DNA of 64,000 bases from Paenibacillus pabuli NBRC 13638 (GCF_001514495.1 NZ_BCNM01000017.1:103586-167585), one strand, 5' to 3'; positions 42,964-51,654 are shown, counted from the stretch's first letter. The notes: a model not told the origin generated them from the sequence alone. A program made the numbers and translations.

Positions 42964-43566
42964 ATGCAGAAGAAAATCGTAGGTGTGTTTAATACAGAAC
43001 GTGAGGCATCATCAGCAATCGAGGGACTGAAAGCGCAAGGGTTCACCTCAGACGAAATTTCGGTAGTCACACAGGATCGGGATGAACTGAAGGCCATCCG
43101 CGAAGAAACGGGTACAAAAGCTCCCGAAGGTGTAGCTGCAGGTGCAGCAACAGGCGGAGTGCTGGGCGGAGTAACAGGTTTGCTCGCAGGGATCGGGGCG
43201 CTCGCGATTCCGGGCATAGGTCCTATACTGGCAGCTGGCCCCATTGCGGCAGCATTTACGGGTGCTGCTGTGGGCGCAGGAGCAGGCGGGCTGGTAGGTG
43301 GACTCGTCGGTCTCGGTATCCCGGAAGAAGATGCCAGACAGTATGAGGAATATGTGCAAAATGGCAAAATCCTGTTACTCGTGGATTCGACGGATCGGGA
43401 CACGGATGTTTACCACGTGTTCAGTACGAACAGATATGTGAACCGGGACAGCAGTGATGTGCCTCGCGAAGATGTGCCTGCCGAGCGCCCGGATCTGGAT
43501 ATGGAAGAGCGCAGACTGGAAGCCCAGAATAAGGCGGCTCGATTTGGCAACAATACTTTTCTATAA
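42964..43566 (+). CDS. YflT-type general stress protein
   Basis: 200 aa. The N-terminal YflT domain (KKIVGVFNTEREASSAIEGL, then ISVVTQD) is followed by a glycine/alanine-rich hydrophobic hairpin (about 55-120) and a polar C-terminus. Bacillus relatives are sigma-B regulon members, and the promoter here fits that. GAGGAGGG precedes the ATG. A terminator follows. Function in the cell is unknown. Confidence 0.85.
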   Translation: MQKKIVGVFNTEREASSAIEGLKAQGFTSDEISVVTQDRDELKAIREETGTKAPEGVAAGAATGGVLGGVTGLLAGIGALAIPGIGPILAAGPIAAAFTGAAVGAGAGGLVGGLVGLGIPEEDARQYEEYVQNGKILLLVDSTDRDTDVYHVFSTNRYVNRDSSDVPREDVPAERPDLDMEERRLEAQNKAARFGNNTFL

Positions 43567-43629
43567 TTAGGTCACCAAGGAATGCTTCTTCAACTGGAAT
43601 GATATATTTGATCCATCAGGTGGTCATCA

Positions 43630-43658
43630 GCCGGTTTCCTTACAGGAAGCCGGCTTTT
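43630..43658 (+). terminator. Intrinsic terminator after the stress protein gene
   Basis: GCCGGTTTCC (43630-43639) pairs with GGAAGCCGGC (43645-43654), followed by TTTT. Confidence 0.85.
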
Positions 43659-43702
43659 GTACCTCTGAATCATTCCTGAATGGACATCAGCAGGTCCAGG
43701 TG

Positions 43703-44116
43703 TTAATCCTGCCAGTCAGGGAATAACAATACATACAGTAGTACGGCAAGAGCGAGTCCGATCACCAGCAGCATCCATGTCAGGAATCGGATTAAACCGG
43801 TGGAGGCCTGAAACGTCTGCGAATTGATCTGATTGCGTTTTCGATGGTAAGCGGAAGCAGAGCACAGGATGATCGATATACCGCTGACCAGGGAGGTAAC
43901 ACCGATGATGATTGCCGCAATATGAGCCATCCGGTCATAGGCTGTGGAACTAAAGCCGAATCCGGATGCAAGAAAGCCGATTCCGACCATGGCAATGCCG
44001 GTACGCACCCAGGCCAGAAAGGTCCGTTCGTTAGCCAGATGCTGTTGTACATATTTGGAGTCCATGGTGGTTAGATCTTGGTCTGTATCTGAGATGTGAA
44101 TCACCCCGTTTATCAA
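43703..44116 (-). CDS. DUF202 membrane protein
   Basis: 137 aa, YidH/DUF202 family: the signature HLANERTFLAWVRTGIAMVGIG lies at about residues 26-47, and three hydrophobic segments follow. Function unknown. The start is uncertain: TTG 44116, GTG 44104 and ATG 44065 are in frame, and none has a strong ribosome site. It is divergent from the acyltransferase gene. Confidence 0.8.
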   Translation of the reverse strand: MINGVIHISDTDQDLTTMDSKYVQQHLANERTFLAWVRTGIAMVGIGFLASGFGFSSTAYDRMAHIAAIIIGVTSLVSGISIILCSASAYHRKRNQINSQTFQASTGLIRFLTWMLLVIGLALAVLLYVLLFPDWQD

Positions 44117-44173
44117 TGTATGGTTTATTGTACGTCGTTTTCATGGCAAAACCAAGAAAGGAGGCTGGTTGAT

Positions 44174-45328
44174 ATGCCTCGTAAAGAACGAATTGCAGAA
44201 ATTGAAAGTCTGAGGGGAGTTGCTTTTGCGGCAGTTGTCCTTCAGCATTCCATCGCTCATTATTCCCTGGTTCCTGAAGCCGGACTGCAAGACGGTGTAG
44301 TGCTCGCAATTCTGCTGATGTTGTCCAAATTTGCTGTCCCCCTGTTTATTTTTATCACAGGCATGGTACTTTTCTATAATACAGGAGACAAGCTCCACTA
44401 TGGACGCTTCATGCAAAAGCGATTAACGGATGTCATCGTCCCTTATATCATCTGGTCACTGATCTATTTCACACTGGCGCCCCGCGGCTGGAGCGGATTT
44501 GGTTGGGGAAATATCCCTGATCTTGGATTGAAATTATTGACAGGCAAAACGTCCTCACATTTTTGGTACATCATCATGCTAATTCAGTTTTATCTGCTGT
44601 TTCCCGTGTTCTTGCGGGCAATTCGATATGTATACAATCGGTACGAGCCTAAGGGGCGCGTGATTGCTCTTCTAATCTCTGGTGTGGTCTATCTTGTACT
44701 TGCGGATCAATTAAGAAATATCGCTAAGTTCATGCAGGGGTTGAATATCCCGGTCCTGACGGATGCCTTTACGACGTATGCGGATCGAAATTTTGTGTAT
44801 TTCTTTTTTTATTTTGTGCTTGGTGCGGCAGCCGGGCTATCGGTCCAACACTGGAATGAATGGATTCATCGTTTACGCTGGGTGTATTGGTCTGTGTTTA
44901 TGGTTCTTGGTCTACGGTTTATATATATGTTAATGCTTGAATTCCAGAAGCCGGAGGGCATCCAGATTACGTTCTATACCGTTAGTCTCATCCGTCCGGA
45001 TATGATATTATTCCTGATCGCTTCGATCATGGTGATGTACCAGCTGGCCGGCAAGCTCCATAATGTCAGGGGATTGCGTTTGCTCGCGTGGATGGGCGGG
45101 GTTTCGTACGGGGGCTACCTGATGCATATGCTGGTGTTGCGCTACAGTTATATTCCAGATGAACAGTTTTATGTGGCAATGGGGTTAAACCCGGTCGTCC
45201 GCATGATCATCACCTGGTTGCTGGCTCTTGCATTATCCTGTGTACTTACATGGCTCATCTCTCGCGCTAGCTGGAGCAAGTGGATTGTGGGAACTGTACC
45301 GAAATCAAAGTCGAAGTCTATTAAGTAA
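44174..45328 (+). CDS. Acyltransferase-3 family membrane protein
   Basis: 384 aa with about ten membrane helices. Family features: ESLRGVAFAAVVLQHS (about 10-25, with the conserved R and H), ITGMVLFYNTG and SHFWYIIMLIQFYLLFPVF. Such proteins acetylate extracellular sugars or lipids. ATG 44174 has AAAGGAGG at nine bases; the longer reading from 44096 lacks one. Confidence 0.88.
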   Translation: MPRKERIAEIESLRGVAFAAVVLQHSIAHYSLVPEAGLQDGVVLAILLMLSKFAVPLFIFITGMVLFYNTGDKLHYGRFMQKRLTDVIVPYIIWSLIYFTLAPRGWSGFGWGNIPDLGLKLLTGKTSSHFWYIIMLIQFYLLFPVFLRAIRYVYNRYEPKGRVIALLISGVVYLVLADQLRNIAKFMQGLNIPVLTDAFTTYADRNFVYFFFYFVLGAAAGLSVQHWNEWIHRLRWVYWSVFMVLGLRFIYMLMLEFQKPEGIQITFYTVSLIRPDMILFLIASIMVMYQLAGKLHNVRGLRLLAWMGGVSYGGYLMHMLVLRYSYIPDEQFYVAMGLNPVVRMIITWLLALALSCVLTWLISRASWSKWIVGTVPKSKSKSIK

Positions 45329-45337
45329 GTGAATACA

Positions 45338-45359
45338 TCATTATATGAAAAATTCACAA
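45338..45359. repeat. 22-bp direct repeat, copy 1 (possible Ter-like site)
   Basis: An exact 22-bp sequence (core TTATATGAAAAATTCAC) that recurs at 45470-45491, just upstream of the replication-terminator homologue. Confidence 0.6.
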
Positions 45360-45469
45360 TAATCGACTCAAATAATTGATGCAAATGAATGCAAAAATAT
45401 CACGACCTGCACCGTATGAATTCGTACAAATCGATTGAAGTGTACACATGTGAAATGAATTTCGAAATT

Positions 45470-45491
45470 TCATTATATGAAAAATTCACAA
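45470..45491. repeat. 22-bp direct repeat, copy 2 (possible Ter-like site)
   Basis: Exact copy of 45338-45359, 132 bases downstream, with further short inverted repeats on its left (GAATTTCGAAATTTC). Candidate binding site for the downstream DNA-binding protein. Confidence 0.6.
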
Positions 45492-45658
45492 CAGAAATCC
45501 TCCGATCCTGCTCTAGCTTACGTCTCTGTTATCCATTCATGTTCTCTCCAGCTCTCTTCCGCCCAAGGATTAAAGGAAGAACGACGGATAAAGATGGCAG
45601 AAGGGGAACATAAGTTTTATAATACTAGATATACAGGGCTGACAGGAGGGGATCGAAC

Positions 45659-46033
45659 GTGGCTTTTATGATTGCGCAGCGTGCATTTATCAAGTTGTAT
45701 CTAATTACGATGGTCGAACAGCATAGGGGATATGGCTATGAAATGCTGGAGGCAATGAAGCAGGAATTCAAAGCCTACGGCTATGTACCCCCCCAGAGCG
45801 AAATATACCGGGCGCTGCACGAATTGGTTCAACAGGGAGTCTTTTATCGGACAAAGAAACTGAAAGGCAGTGATCCCAAAGTCGATTTTCAGGAAATCGT
45901 TTTATATCACTTCACGGATGATGGAGCGGAGAAAGCCGAATTATATAAAAAACAGGTCAAAGCCGATCTTGATCGTTGTCTCGGCATGTTACACAAGGCA
46001 GAAGAGGACAATTACGGAGCGAAAGGAAGATAA
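45659..46033 (+). CDS. rtp: Replication terminator protein (RTP) homologue
   Basis: 124-aa winged-helix protein. It matches the Bacillus subtilis RTP pattern along its length: QRAFIKLYLITMVEQ, EFKAYGYVPPQSEIYRALHE and a C-terminal dimer helix AELYKKQVKADLDRC. RTP binds Ter sites as two dimers and stops replication forks. The start is GTG 45659, seven bases after AGGAGGGG. PadR-family membership is the alternative, but the similarity to RTP is stronger. Two identical 22-bp elements lie upstream, where B. subtilis has Ter sites next to rtp. Confidence 0.82.
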   Translation: MAFMIAQRAFIKLYLITMVEQHRGYGYEMLEAMKQEFKAYGYVPPQSEIYRALHELVQQGVFYRTKKLKGSDPKVDFQEIVLYHFTDDGAEKAELYKKQVKADLDRCLGMLHKAEEDNYGAKGR

Positions 46034-46035
46034 GC

Positions 46036-47043
46036 ATGAACAGACACTTACAGTGGGGTGTGCTTGGTACATCCACCATCGCGAAAAATGCAGTCATTCC
46101 GGCGATCCAGCAATCCGAACGTGGTGAGGTCCTGGCGATAGCCAGCCGCAGCAAAGGGAAAGCTGAAGCTCTTGCGAGTGAACTCGACATTGCCAGAGCC
46201 TATGGCAGCTATGATGAACTCATTGCCGATCCGGATATTGAAGCAGTCTATATTCCTCTGCCGAACCACCTGCACAAGGAGTGGACGATCAAGGCTGCGC
46301 AAGCTGGAAAGCATGTACTATGTGAGAAACCAGCGGCTTTGAATGCAGATGAAGCGGCGGAAATGGTTGATGCATGTCAGCAGTACGGTGTTCTTTTTGC
46401 AGAAGCGATCATGTATCGGTATCATCCGAAGCATAGACGTGTGCAAGAGATTATAGCCAGTGGGGAGATTGGTGCTGTCAGAGCGATTCATGGCAACTTC
46501 ACCTGTAATACAGCGGACGATAAAGAGAATGTCAGGTTCAAAAGAGAGATGGGCGGAGGATCCTTGTTTGATCTTGGCGTATATCCGATTTCGGCAGCCC
46601 GTATGTATCTGGGACAGGAGCCGGAAGCTGTAACGGTACACGCTTTATTCTCGGAAGAGCATGACGGGGTCGATATGATGGCTTCAGGACTTGTGGAATT
46701 TCCGAATTCGGTAGCGTTAACCTTTGACTGTGGCATGTGGGCCTCTGGACGAGCTGAGATGGAGATTCTGGGTACGGATGGACGGATTGAACTGCCCAAA
46801 GTGTTCGGCTGGGAGAACAGTGATATTCCACCGCAAATTATTGTACATACCGATTCCGTCAGCCGTGAGGAACGTGTATCGGTGTCCAACTCCTATGTTT
46901 TGCAGGCGGAGACATTTGCAGCCGCGGTGCTTGAAGGAGAAGCGCTGCCCTTCAGTCCGCAAAATACGATTCAGAATATGCGAGTCATTGATGCTTGCCT
47001 GGAATCGGCCCGAACCCGTCAACGGGTGCAACTAGTAAAGTAA
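46036..47043 (+). CDS. Gfo/Idh/MocA-family oxidoreductase
   Basis: 335 aa. N-terminal Rossmann domain (WGVLGTSTIAKNAVIPAI) and the EKPAALNADEAAEMV motif (Lys about residue 97) typical of the family, then the C-terminal alpha/beta domain (GGGSLFDLGVYPI with the conserved Asp and Tyr). NAD(P)-dependent sugar or polyol dehydrogenase; substrate unknown. ATG 46036 follows AAAGGAAG and starts two bases after the rtp stop, so the two are likely co-transcribed. Confidence 0.88.
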   Translation: MNRHLQWGVLGTSTIAKNAVIPAIQQSERGEVLAIASRSKGKAEALASELDIARAYGSYDELIADPDIEAVYIPLPNHLHKEWTIKAAQAGKHVLCEKPAALNADEAAEMVDACQQYGVLFAEAIMYRYHPKHRRVQEIIASGEIGAVRAIHGNFTCNTADDKENVRFKREMGGGSLFDLGVYPISAARMYLGQEPEAVTVHALFSEEHDGVDMMASGLVEFPNSVALTFDCGMWASGRAEMEILGTDGRIELPKVFGWENSDIPPQIIVHTDSVSREERVSVSNSYVLQAETFAAAVLEGEALPFSPQNTIQNMRVIDACLESARTRQRVQLVK

Positions 47044-47080
47044 AGCAGCGACGATCATAACAGGAAATGATTGAAATGGT

Positions 47081-47113
47081 AGACTCCTTCCTTCGGGATG
47101 TGAGTCTTTTTTT
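47081..47113 (+). terminator. Intrinsic terminator
   Basis: AGACTC (47081-47086) pairs with GAGTCT (47102-47107), followed by a run of T. Confidence 0.7.
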
Positions 47114-47315
47114 GTATTTAAATGTTATATTTATATATTTTTACAAAAATAATGATTGAATTTTATATTTCTTCCAAAATGATGTGATATAAATAGTCAA
47201 TAGATGGCTTGTTCACTATAATCTAGCAGAACGTACATCCTCACAGCTTGCTGACCTCATATCACTTATATAGTGGCAACGTTCATCGATTTTGTGCTAT
47301 CGGGAGGCTGGATTT

Positions 47316-47756
47316 ATGAAAAAGTTTTTGTCCACAGCTTTGCTCGCGGTTATGTTAACGTTGGTCTTCTTCACGGGTTCACAGATGACAGCGGTGGGAC
47401 AGCAGAAGGCTTCAGCTGCATCATGTACCATCATTAACACATTCACTGGTGTGGCCAACTATCTCAGTGCCAACGGAAAACTGCCATGCAACTACATTAC
47501 CAAAGCACAGGCAACGGCACTGGGTTGGGTATCGTCCCAAGGGAACCTCGCTACGGTTGCTCCAGGCAAAAGTATCGGCGGAGATGTGTTCAGCAACCGG
47601 GAAGGCTTGATTCCAGCAGCCAGTGGCCGTACATGGCGCGAAGCGGATATCAACTACACTTCCGGCTTCCGTAATTCTGACCGCATTCTGTATTCCAATG
47701 ATGGCTTGATTTACAAAACGACAGACCATTATGCATCATTTACCCGGTTGAAATAA
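47316..47756 (+). CDS. Barnase-type secreted ribonuclease
   Basis: Extracellular guanyl-specific RNase. 146 aa: signal peptide (MKKFLSTALLAVMLTLVFF, cleavage likely after AxA near residue 36), then a barnase domain with YITKAQATALGWV, PGKSIGGDVFSNREG, GRTWREADINYTSGFRNSDR (catalytic Glu and Arg) and TTDHYASF (catalytic His). Unlike classical barnase it has two cysteines near the mature N-terminus (SCTIIN and LPCNYI) that could form a disulfide. The barstar gene follows 16 bases later. Confidence 0.95.
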   Translation: MKKFLSTALLAVMLTLVFFTGSQMTAVGQQKASAASCTIINTFTGVANYLSANGKLPCNYITKAQATALGWVSSQGNLATVAPGKSIGGDVFSNREGLIPAASGRTWREADINYTSGFRNSDRILYSNDGLIYKTTDHYASFTRLK

Positions 47757-47772
47757 GGAAGGACATAACAAC

Positions 47773-48048
47773 ATGAAAAAGGTAATCATAAACGGTGAAG
47801 ACTTCTCCAGCACGGCAGAACTGCATGAGCTATTGAAGCAAAAGCTTGAACTGCCAGACTTTTATGGTGGAAATCTGGATGCTTTGTGGGACTGCCTTAC
47901 AGGCATGATTGAGCTGCCGTTTGAATTAACCTGGACGAACTACCAGATCAGCAAGGAACGGCTGGGAAATGGAGCTGAGAAGGTACTCCAGTTAATGCTG
48001 GAGGCGGAAGCAGAGGGAACAGGGCTCCAGCTGAGAGTGGAGAACTAG
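47773..48048 (+). CDS. Barstar, intracellular inhibitor of barnase
   Basis: 91-aa barstar-family protein with the inhibitory helix YGGNLDALWDCLTG (about residues 33-46), whose aspartates block the RNase active site. No signal peptide, so it stays in the cytoplasm and protects against unexported enzyme. AAGGAAGG precedes the ATG. Directly downstream of the barnase gene, so production of toxin and inhibitor is linked. Confidence 0.93.
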   Translation: MKKVIINGEDFSSTAELHELLKQKLELPDFYGGNLDALWDCLTGMIELPFELTWTNYQISKERLGNGAEKVLQLMLEAEAEGTGLQLRVEN

Positions 48049-48140
48049 TAGAGCAAGTAGACAGGTTTATAGGAAGACTAATCAGAACAGGCCCCTAAGG
48101 TGGTCTGTTTTTTTCTTTTTATTCATAAACAAACACAACG

Positions 48141-48157
48141 TTAAAAATATTTTCACG
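48141..48157. promoter_or_regulatory. 17-bp operator-like repeat, copy 1
   Basis: TTAAAAATATTTTCACG, near-palindromic with its preceding CG. An identical copy lies at 48202-48218, just before the MFS gene. A likely regulator-binding pair, perhaps for the ArsR-type protein encoded after the transporter. Confidence 0.55.
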
Positions 48158-48201
48158 AAAGGGTTGATTTTCGCAGTTCATGCGTTAAAATAAAATTAAC
48201 A

Positions 48202-48218
48202 TTAAAAATATTTTCACG
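48202..48218. promoter_or_regulatory. 17-bp operator-like repeat, copy 2
   Basis: Second exact copy of the element at 48141-48157, 61 bases downstream; between the two is a GTTAA/TTAAC palindrome (about 48184-48200). Confidence 0.55.
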
Positions 48219-48236
48219 TTGAGAGGCGGAGTAATC

Positions 48237-49523
48237 ATGAGCGAAGGTAAAGTCGAACGCAAACAAGGAATCGGGGAATTAATTCGGATCAGACCTTATG
48301 TGCAGTTTATGCTGAGCAAGGTCGTATCGAGATTTGGCGATTCGATTGATTCCATTGCCTATAGCTGGATGGTGTACATTTTGACAGGTTCAAAGCTGCT
48401 GATGGGAACATTGCTGGCTGTTAACTTTTTGCCGAGTATCTTTCTGGGGCTGTTTGTCGGCGCACTGGTGGATCGCATGTCGCCCAAAAAGGTGATTGTG
48501 CTCACGAATATCGGTCGAGGACTATTTGTTGGCATTACAGCACTGTTGTTTGGCCTGGGTGAGCTGCAAGTCTGGCATCTGTTCGTCATCACCATTCTGA
48601 ATTCCCTTCTGGAATGTTTCGCGTCACCCGCAGAGGTATCCACTGTACCGCGATTACTTCCCAAATCAATGCTGCTGTCCGGTAATGCCATGTCCTCTTC
48701 TGTAACCCGGGTCGCAGAACTCGCAGGACTTGCAGTGGCGGGAACGTTAATTGCAACGGCAGGGATCACGTGGACGATATGGATCGATGCCGGCTTGTTT
48801 GCCTTAAGTGCACTTCTGATGAGTCGTGTGGGTTACCCGAAAACTTCAACATCATCTAACAATGAAAATACACCATTAAAATCATCTGGTTCTCCTCCAG
48901 CAAGAAAAAGTATATTCTCTGAAATGACAGAAGCCTTTCAATTTATGCGTAAACATGTGTTGTTACTGATCGTCTCCATTCTGTTTGCCTTCGTTAACTT
49001 CTGTCTGATGCCGTTCAATGTCCTTCGCACGCCATATGTCATTGAAACGTTGCACGCCGGAGCGGGAGGATTAAGTCTGCTCAGTGGGCTGATTGTGGCA
49101 GGCATGGTACTGAGCGGCTTGTGGCTGTCACACCGAGGATCGAATTACCGTAAAAGTGTGCTGGTCATTGTAGGCATTGTCATGTTGGGGCTCAGTTATG
49201 CCATGACTGCACTCCCGGCTTACATGACGTCCTACCAGCTGCCTGTAGCTGCTGTCTTTTGTTTGATGATGGGCATGGGGATTCCACTCGCTACAACACC
49301 CCTTGCATCCTATCTCATGGAAGTTACACCTTCCGAGATGCTTGGCAGAGTGTATGCCCTTCAAGGTATGCTGGTTGTGAGTGTTGCTCCATTAGGTAGC
49401 TTGGTTTCAGGAGCGCTTGCGGATTGGGTGGCATTACCGATTCTGTTTATTGTGTTTGGTGTTTTACTTGCCATGTCAGCCGCTCTGGTGCTTCTGAGCA
49501 AGACTTTCCGCACCGTTCTATAA
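48237..49523 (+). CDS. MFS transporter
   Basis: 428 aa with about 12 membrane helices and a polar central loop (about 195-225). N-terminal features: VVSRFGDSIDSIAYSWMVY and LVDRMSPKKVIVLTNIGRG, the loop-2 motif of the drug-efflux MFS group. Substrate unknown. ATG 48237 follows GAGAGGCGGAG. Two 17-bp repeats lie in its promoter region and an ArsR-type regulator follows. Confidence 0.88.
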   Translation: MSEGKVERKQGIGELIRIRPYVQFMLSKVVSRFGDSIDSIAYSWMVYILTGSKLLMGTLLAVNFLPSIFLGLFVGALVDRMSPKKVIVLTNIGRGLFVGITALLFGLGELQVWHLFVITILNSLLECFASPAEVSTVPRLLPKSMLLSGNAMSSSVTRVAELAGLAVAGTLIATAGITWTIWIDAGLFALSALLMSRVGYPKTSTSSNNENTPLKSSGSPPARKSIFSEMTEAFQFMRKHVLLLIVSILFAFVNFCLMPFNVLRTPYVIETLHAGAGGLSLLSGLIVAGMVLSGLWLSHRGSNYRKSVLVIVGIVMLGLSYAMTALPAYMTSYQLPVAAVFCLMMGMGIPLATTPLASYLMEVTPSEMLGRVYALQGMLVVSVAPLGSLVSGALADWVALPILFIVFGVLLAMSAALVLLSKTFRTVL

Positions 49524-49558
49524 TAAGGCTTCCTGGAGCCTGTTATCTTCAGCCTGTT

Positions 49559-49588
49559 TTGACCGAAACCCTGTTCGAACGGTATAAT
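49559..49588 (+). promoter_or_regulatory. Promoter of the ArsR-type regulator
   Basis: TTGACC (49559-49564), 18 bases, TATAAT (49583-49588). Predicted RNA start near 49595, so the ATG codons at 49595 and 49598 would be leaderless. Confidence 0.7.
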
Positions 49589-49633
49589 ATACACATGATG
49601 GGCAACAGGTACCCCGGAAATGAGGATACAGGT

Positions 49634-50317
49634 ATGCAGCGCAAAGTACTTTCAACGATTGAAGAAATCAAGGTCTACTCCGATCCGTATCGGATACAGA
49701 TCCTGAATATGTTTAATAAACAGGGAAGACCCTCTACGGTCAAAGAGATCGCAGACCAGATGGGCGAGGTGCCAGCCAAGGTACATTATCATGTGAAAAA
49801 ACTGGAGAAAATCGGTCTGCTCACCATCGTATCCACTCGTGAAATTAATGGAATCATCGCCAAATATTATGAGCCCTTCAAAGGAGAAATTCAGCTCCGT
49901 AACGAAGATGAAGAGAATTCACCTCTGAAGGAGGTATTTCGTTCCGAAACCTTCAAATTGTTAAATGAAATGTTTGAGCAGAGCCGTCGGCGATTTATGA
50001 ATCAGGCGGAGAACGGGGACCGTATGTTCATCTCGGATATGACGTTGTATGGTAGCCGGGAAGAAGTTGAGCAGCTGTACAACAATATTACGAAGATGTG
50101 TGAACCTTATTTAACGAAAGATAAGCATAATGAGGACAAGGAGGTCTTTCATTTATTCAGTTCCCTGTCTAAAGATACGGTGAATAAGCCCGCTTCGGAA
50201 ACCGCTGAGAAATTGAAAAAGAAGGATTCACCCGATAAGGGCAAGTCCATTGCAAAGGCGTCAAGACCTGCTAAAAAGCAGAAGAAATCCTCGTCTGGTG
50301 GTCAGGCGGAAGAGTAA
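49634..50317 (+). CDS. ArsR-type winged-helix regulator
   Basis: 227 aa. A winged helix at about residues 10-80 (SDPYRIQILNMFNKQGRPSTVKEI and VHYHVKKLEKIGLL) and a lysine-rich, disordered C-terminus. ATG 49634 has GAGG nine bases upstream. Earlier in-frame ATGs at 49595/49598 lie at the predicted transcript start and would need leaderless translation. Likely controls the neighbouring MFS transporter. Confidence 0.82.
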   Translation: MQRKVLSTIEEIKVYSDPYRIQILNMFNKQGRPSTVKEIADQMGEVPAKVHYHVKKLEKIGLLTIVSTREINGIIAKYYEPFKGEIQLRNEDEENSPLKEVFRSETFKLLNEMFEQSRRRFMNQAENGDRMFISDMTLYGSREEVEQLYNNITKMCEPYLTKDKHNEDKEVFHLFSSLSKDTVNKPASETAEKLKKKDSPDKGKSIAKASRPAKKQKKSSSGGQAEE

Positions 50318-50381
50318 TTGAAGCATATTCATCGGCATTATTGAAGTTTCGTCTGTGTAAAGATGATATGCTCTGCCAAGA

Positions 50382-50406
50382 AAAAAGCCGCCAATGGCGG
50401 CTTTTT
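50382..50406. terminator. Bidirectional terminator
   Basis: AAAAAGCCGCC (50382-50392) pairs with GGCGGCTTTTT (50396-50406) around AAT; serves the ArsR-type gene and the convergent yteA. Confidence 0.9.
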
Positions 50407-50475
50407 CATGCGTAATTTGGGATGATGGAAGACATGTACCTATTTTAGCGTAAACGATCTTAATTCGTTCATAAA

Positions 50476-51042
50476 CTACATGTTTTCATCATAATCTTTC
50501 ACGTCACGTTTGGCTGCGGTTGCGGGAGAGTTCGATGTGCCATACTCCTCGACGGCTTCCCAGGCGTCAGCGTTATCGAACTTGCCAGCATTGCGCTGTC
50601 TTACTTCTCCGGCACCGGTTGGCGGCATGGTCATGACCTCCTCTTCAACGGGCCGTTCGTTGCTTAACTCGCGGTTAGGCGTATCATCGATACAGTAGGC
50701 TGTGTAAGGGATTGCCTCAAGTCGTTCGAAGGGAATATCTTTACCACAGGTCACACAGGTGCCATACGTTCCCTGATCGATTCGCTCCAACGCTTCGTTT
50801 ACCTGATTGAACTCGTCGGTTAACGTATCATCGATCGCCAAGTCACGGCTTCGCTCAAACGTTTCCGTACCGGCGTCTGCCGGGTGATTATCGTATGATG
50901 ACAGTTCGCCTGTTGAATCTTTCAGGGATTCGGCGGGAGCACCGTCTTCCATGCTGGATTCAAAATGGCGCTGTAGGTTTTCGCGTTGTTCCAAAAGAGC
51001 GTTTTTTAGTTGTTGAAGTTGATCTTTGTTTAATGTACTCAT
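50476..51042 (-). CDS. yteA: TraR/DksA-type zinc-finger protein YteA
   Basis: 188 aa. Coiled N-terminus (KDQLQQLKNALLEQRENLQRH), then the DksA-like finger CVTCGKDIPFERLEAIPYTAYC (about residues 95-116) with only three cysteines, and a long acidic tail. Matches the YteA family, sporulation-associated in Bacillus. The start at 51042 has AAAGGAGCATG upstream on the minus strand. Confidence 0.88.
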   Translation of the reverse strand: MSTLNKDQLQQLKNALLEQRENLQRHFESSMEDGAPAESLKDSTGELSSYDNHPADAGTETFERSRDLAIDDTLTDEFNQVNEALERIDQGTYGTCVTCGKDIPFERLEAIPYTAYCIDDTPNRELSNERPVEEEVMTMPPTGAGEVRQRNAGKFDNADAWEAVEEYGTSNSPATAAKRDVKDYDENM

Positions 51043-51248
51043 AAGAACATGCTCCTTTCCCGCAATGGGGTTGTAGTCAGTCCTTACCCGAATTTCACAA
51101 AAAGCAATCAGTTTCGCGTATAAAGAGGGGCTTACGATTTTATATCTGACGGATAATGTGTTATAAAAAATAGAGAGAGAAAATGCGGCGGTATCTGCGA
51201 TCCTACCGATGCATACCGCGGCGCGTTTGATAATGGAGGGTTGCCAAT

Positions 51249-51626
51249 ATGGATGAGCATATGAAACGAAGATTGGACAAACAAAGACAATTATTCAAGC
51301 AATTGGGCGTGCAGCTCGACGCCTTATCCATTCATGAAAAACAATTCAACTATAAACTTCGTGGTTATGATCCGGATGAGGTGGATGCCTATCTGGATTT
51401 GGTTATTAAGGATTACGAACGTTTCTATGCCAATATAGCGGATCTGATGGACAAGTGGCAAGAACAGCAGTTAACGATTCGGGATCTGAAATCAACGGCG
51501 AAGCCTGTAGAAGATCCAACGAAGATTGATCGCAAACAACTGGATGATATTGTGAAACAACTGGAATACAGTGTTCGGCAATTAAAAATTAGGGCTCGCC
51601 CTGAGCAGGACCTGTTCTCGGAGTAA
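51249..51626 (+). CDS. DivIVA-domain protein
   Basis: 125 aa. DivIVA/GpsB N-terminal lipid-binding motif KLRGYDPDEVDAYLDLVIKDYE (about 36-57), then coiled coil. Shorter than DivIVA, closer to GpsB-size regulators of cell-wall growth, but not clearly GpsB. GGAGGG precedes the ATG. Its own transcription unit. Confidence 0.85.
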   Translation: MDEHMKRRLDKQRQLFKQLGVQLDALSIHEKQFNYKLRGYDPDEVDAYLDLVIKDYERFYANIADLMDKWQEQQLTIRDLKSTAKPVEDPTKIDRKQLDDIVKQLEYSVRQLKIRARPEQDLFSE

Positions 51627-51654
51627 AATACACATCTGGGATGATATAAAATTA

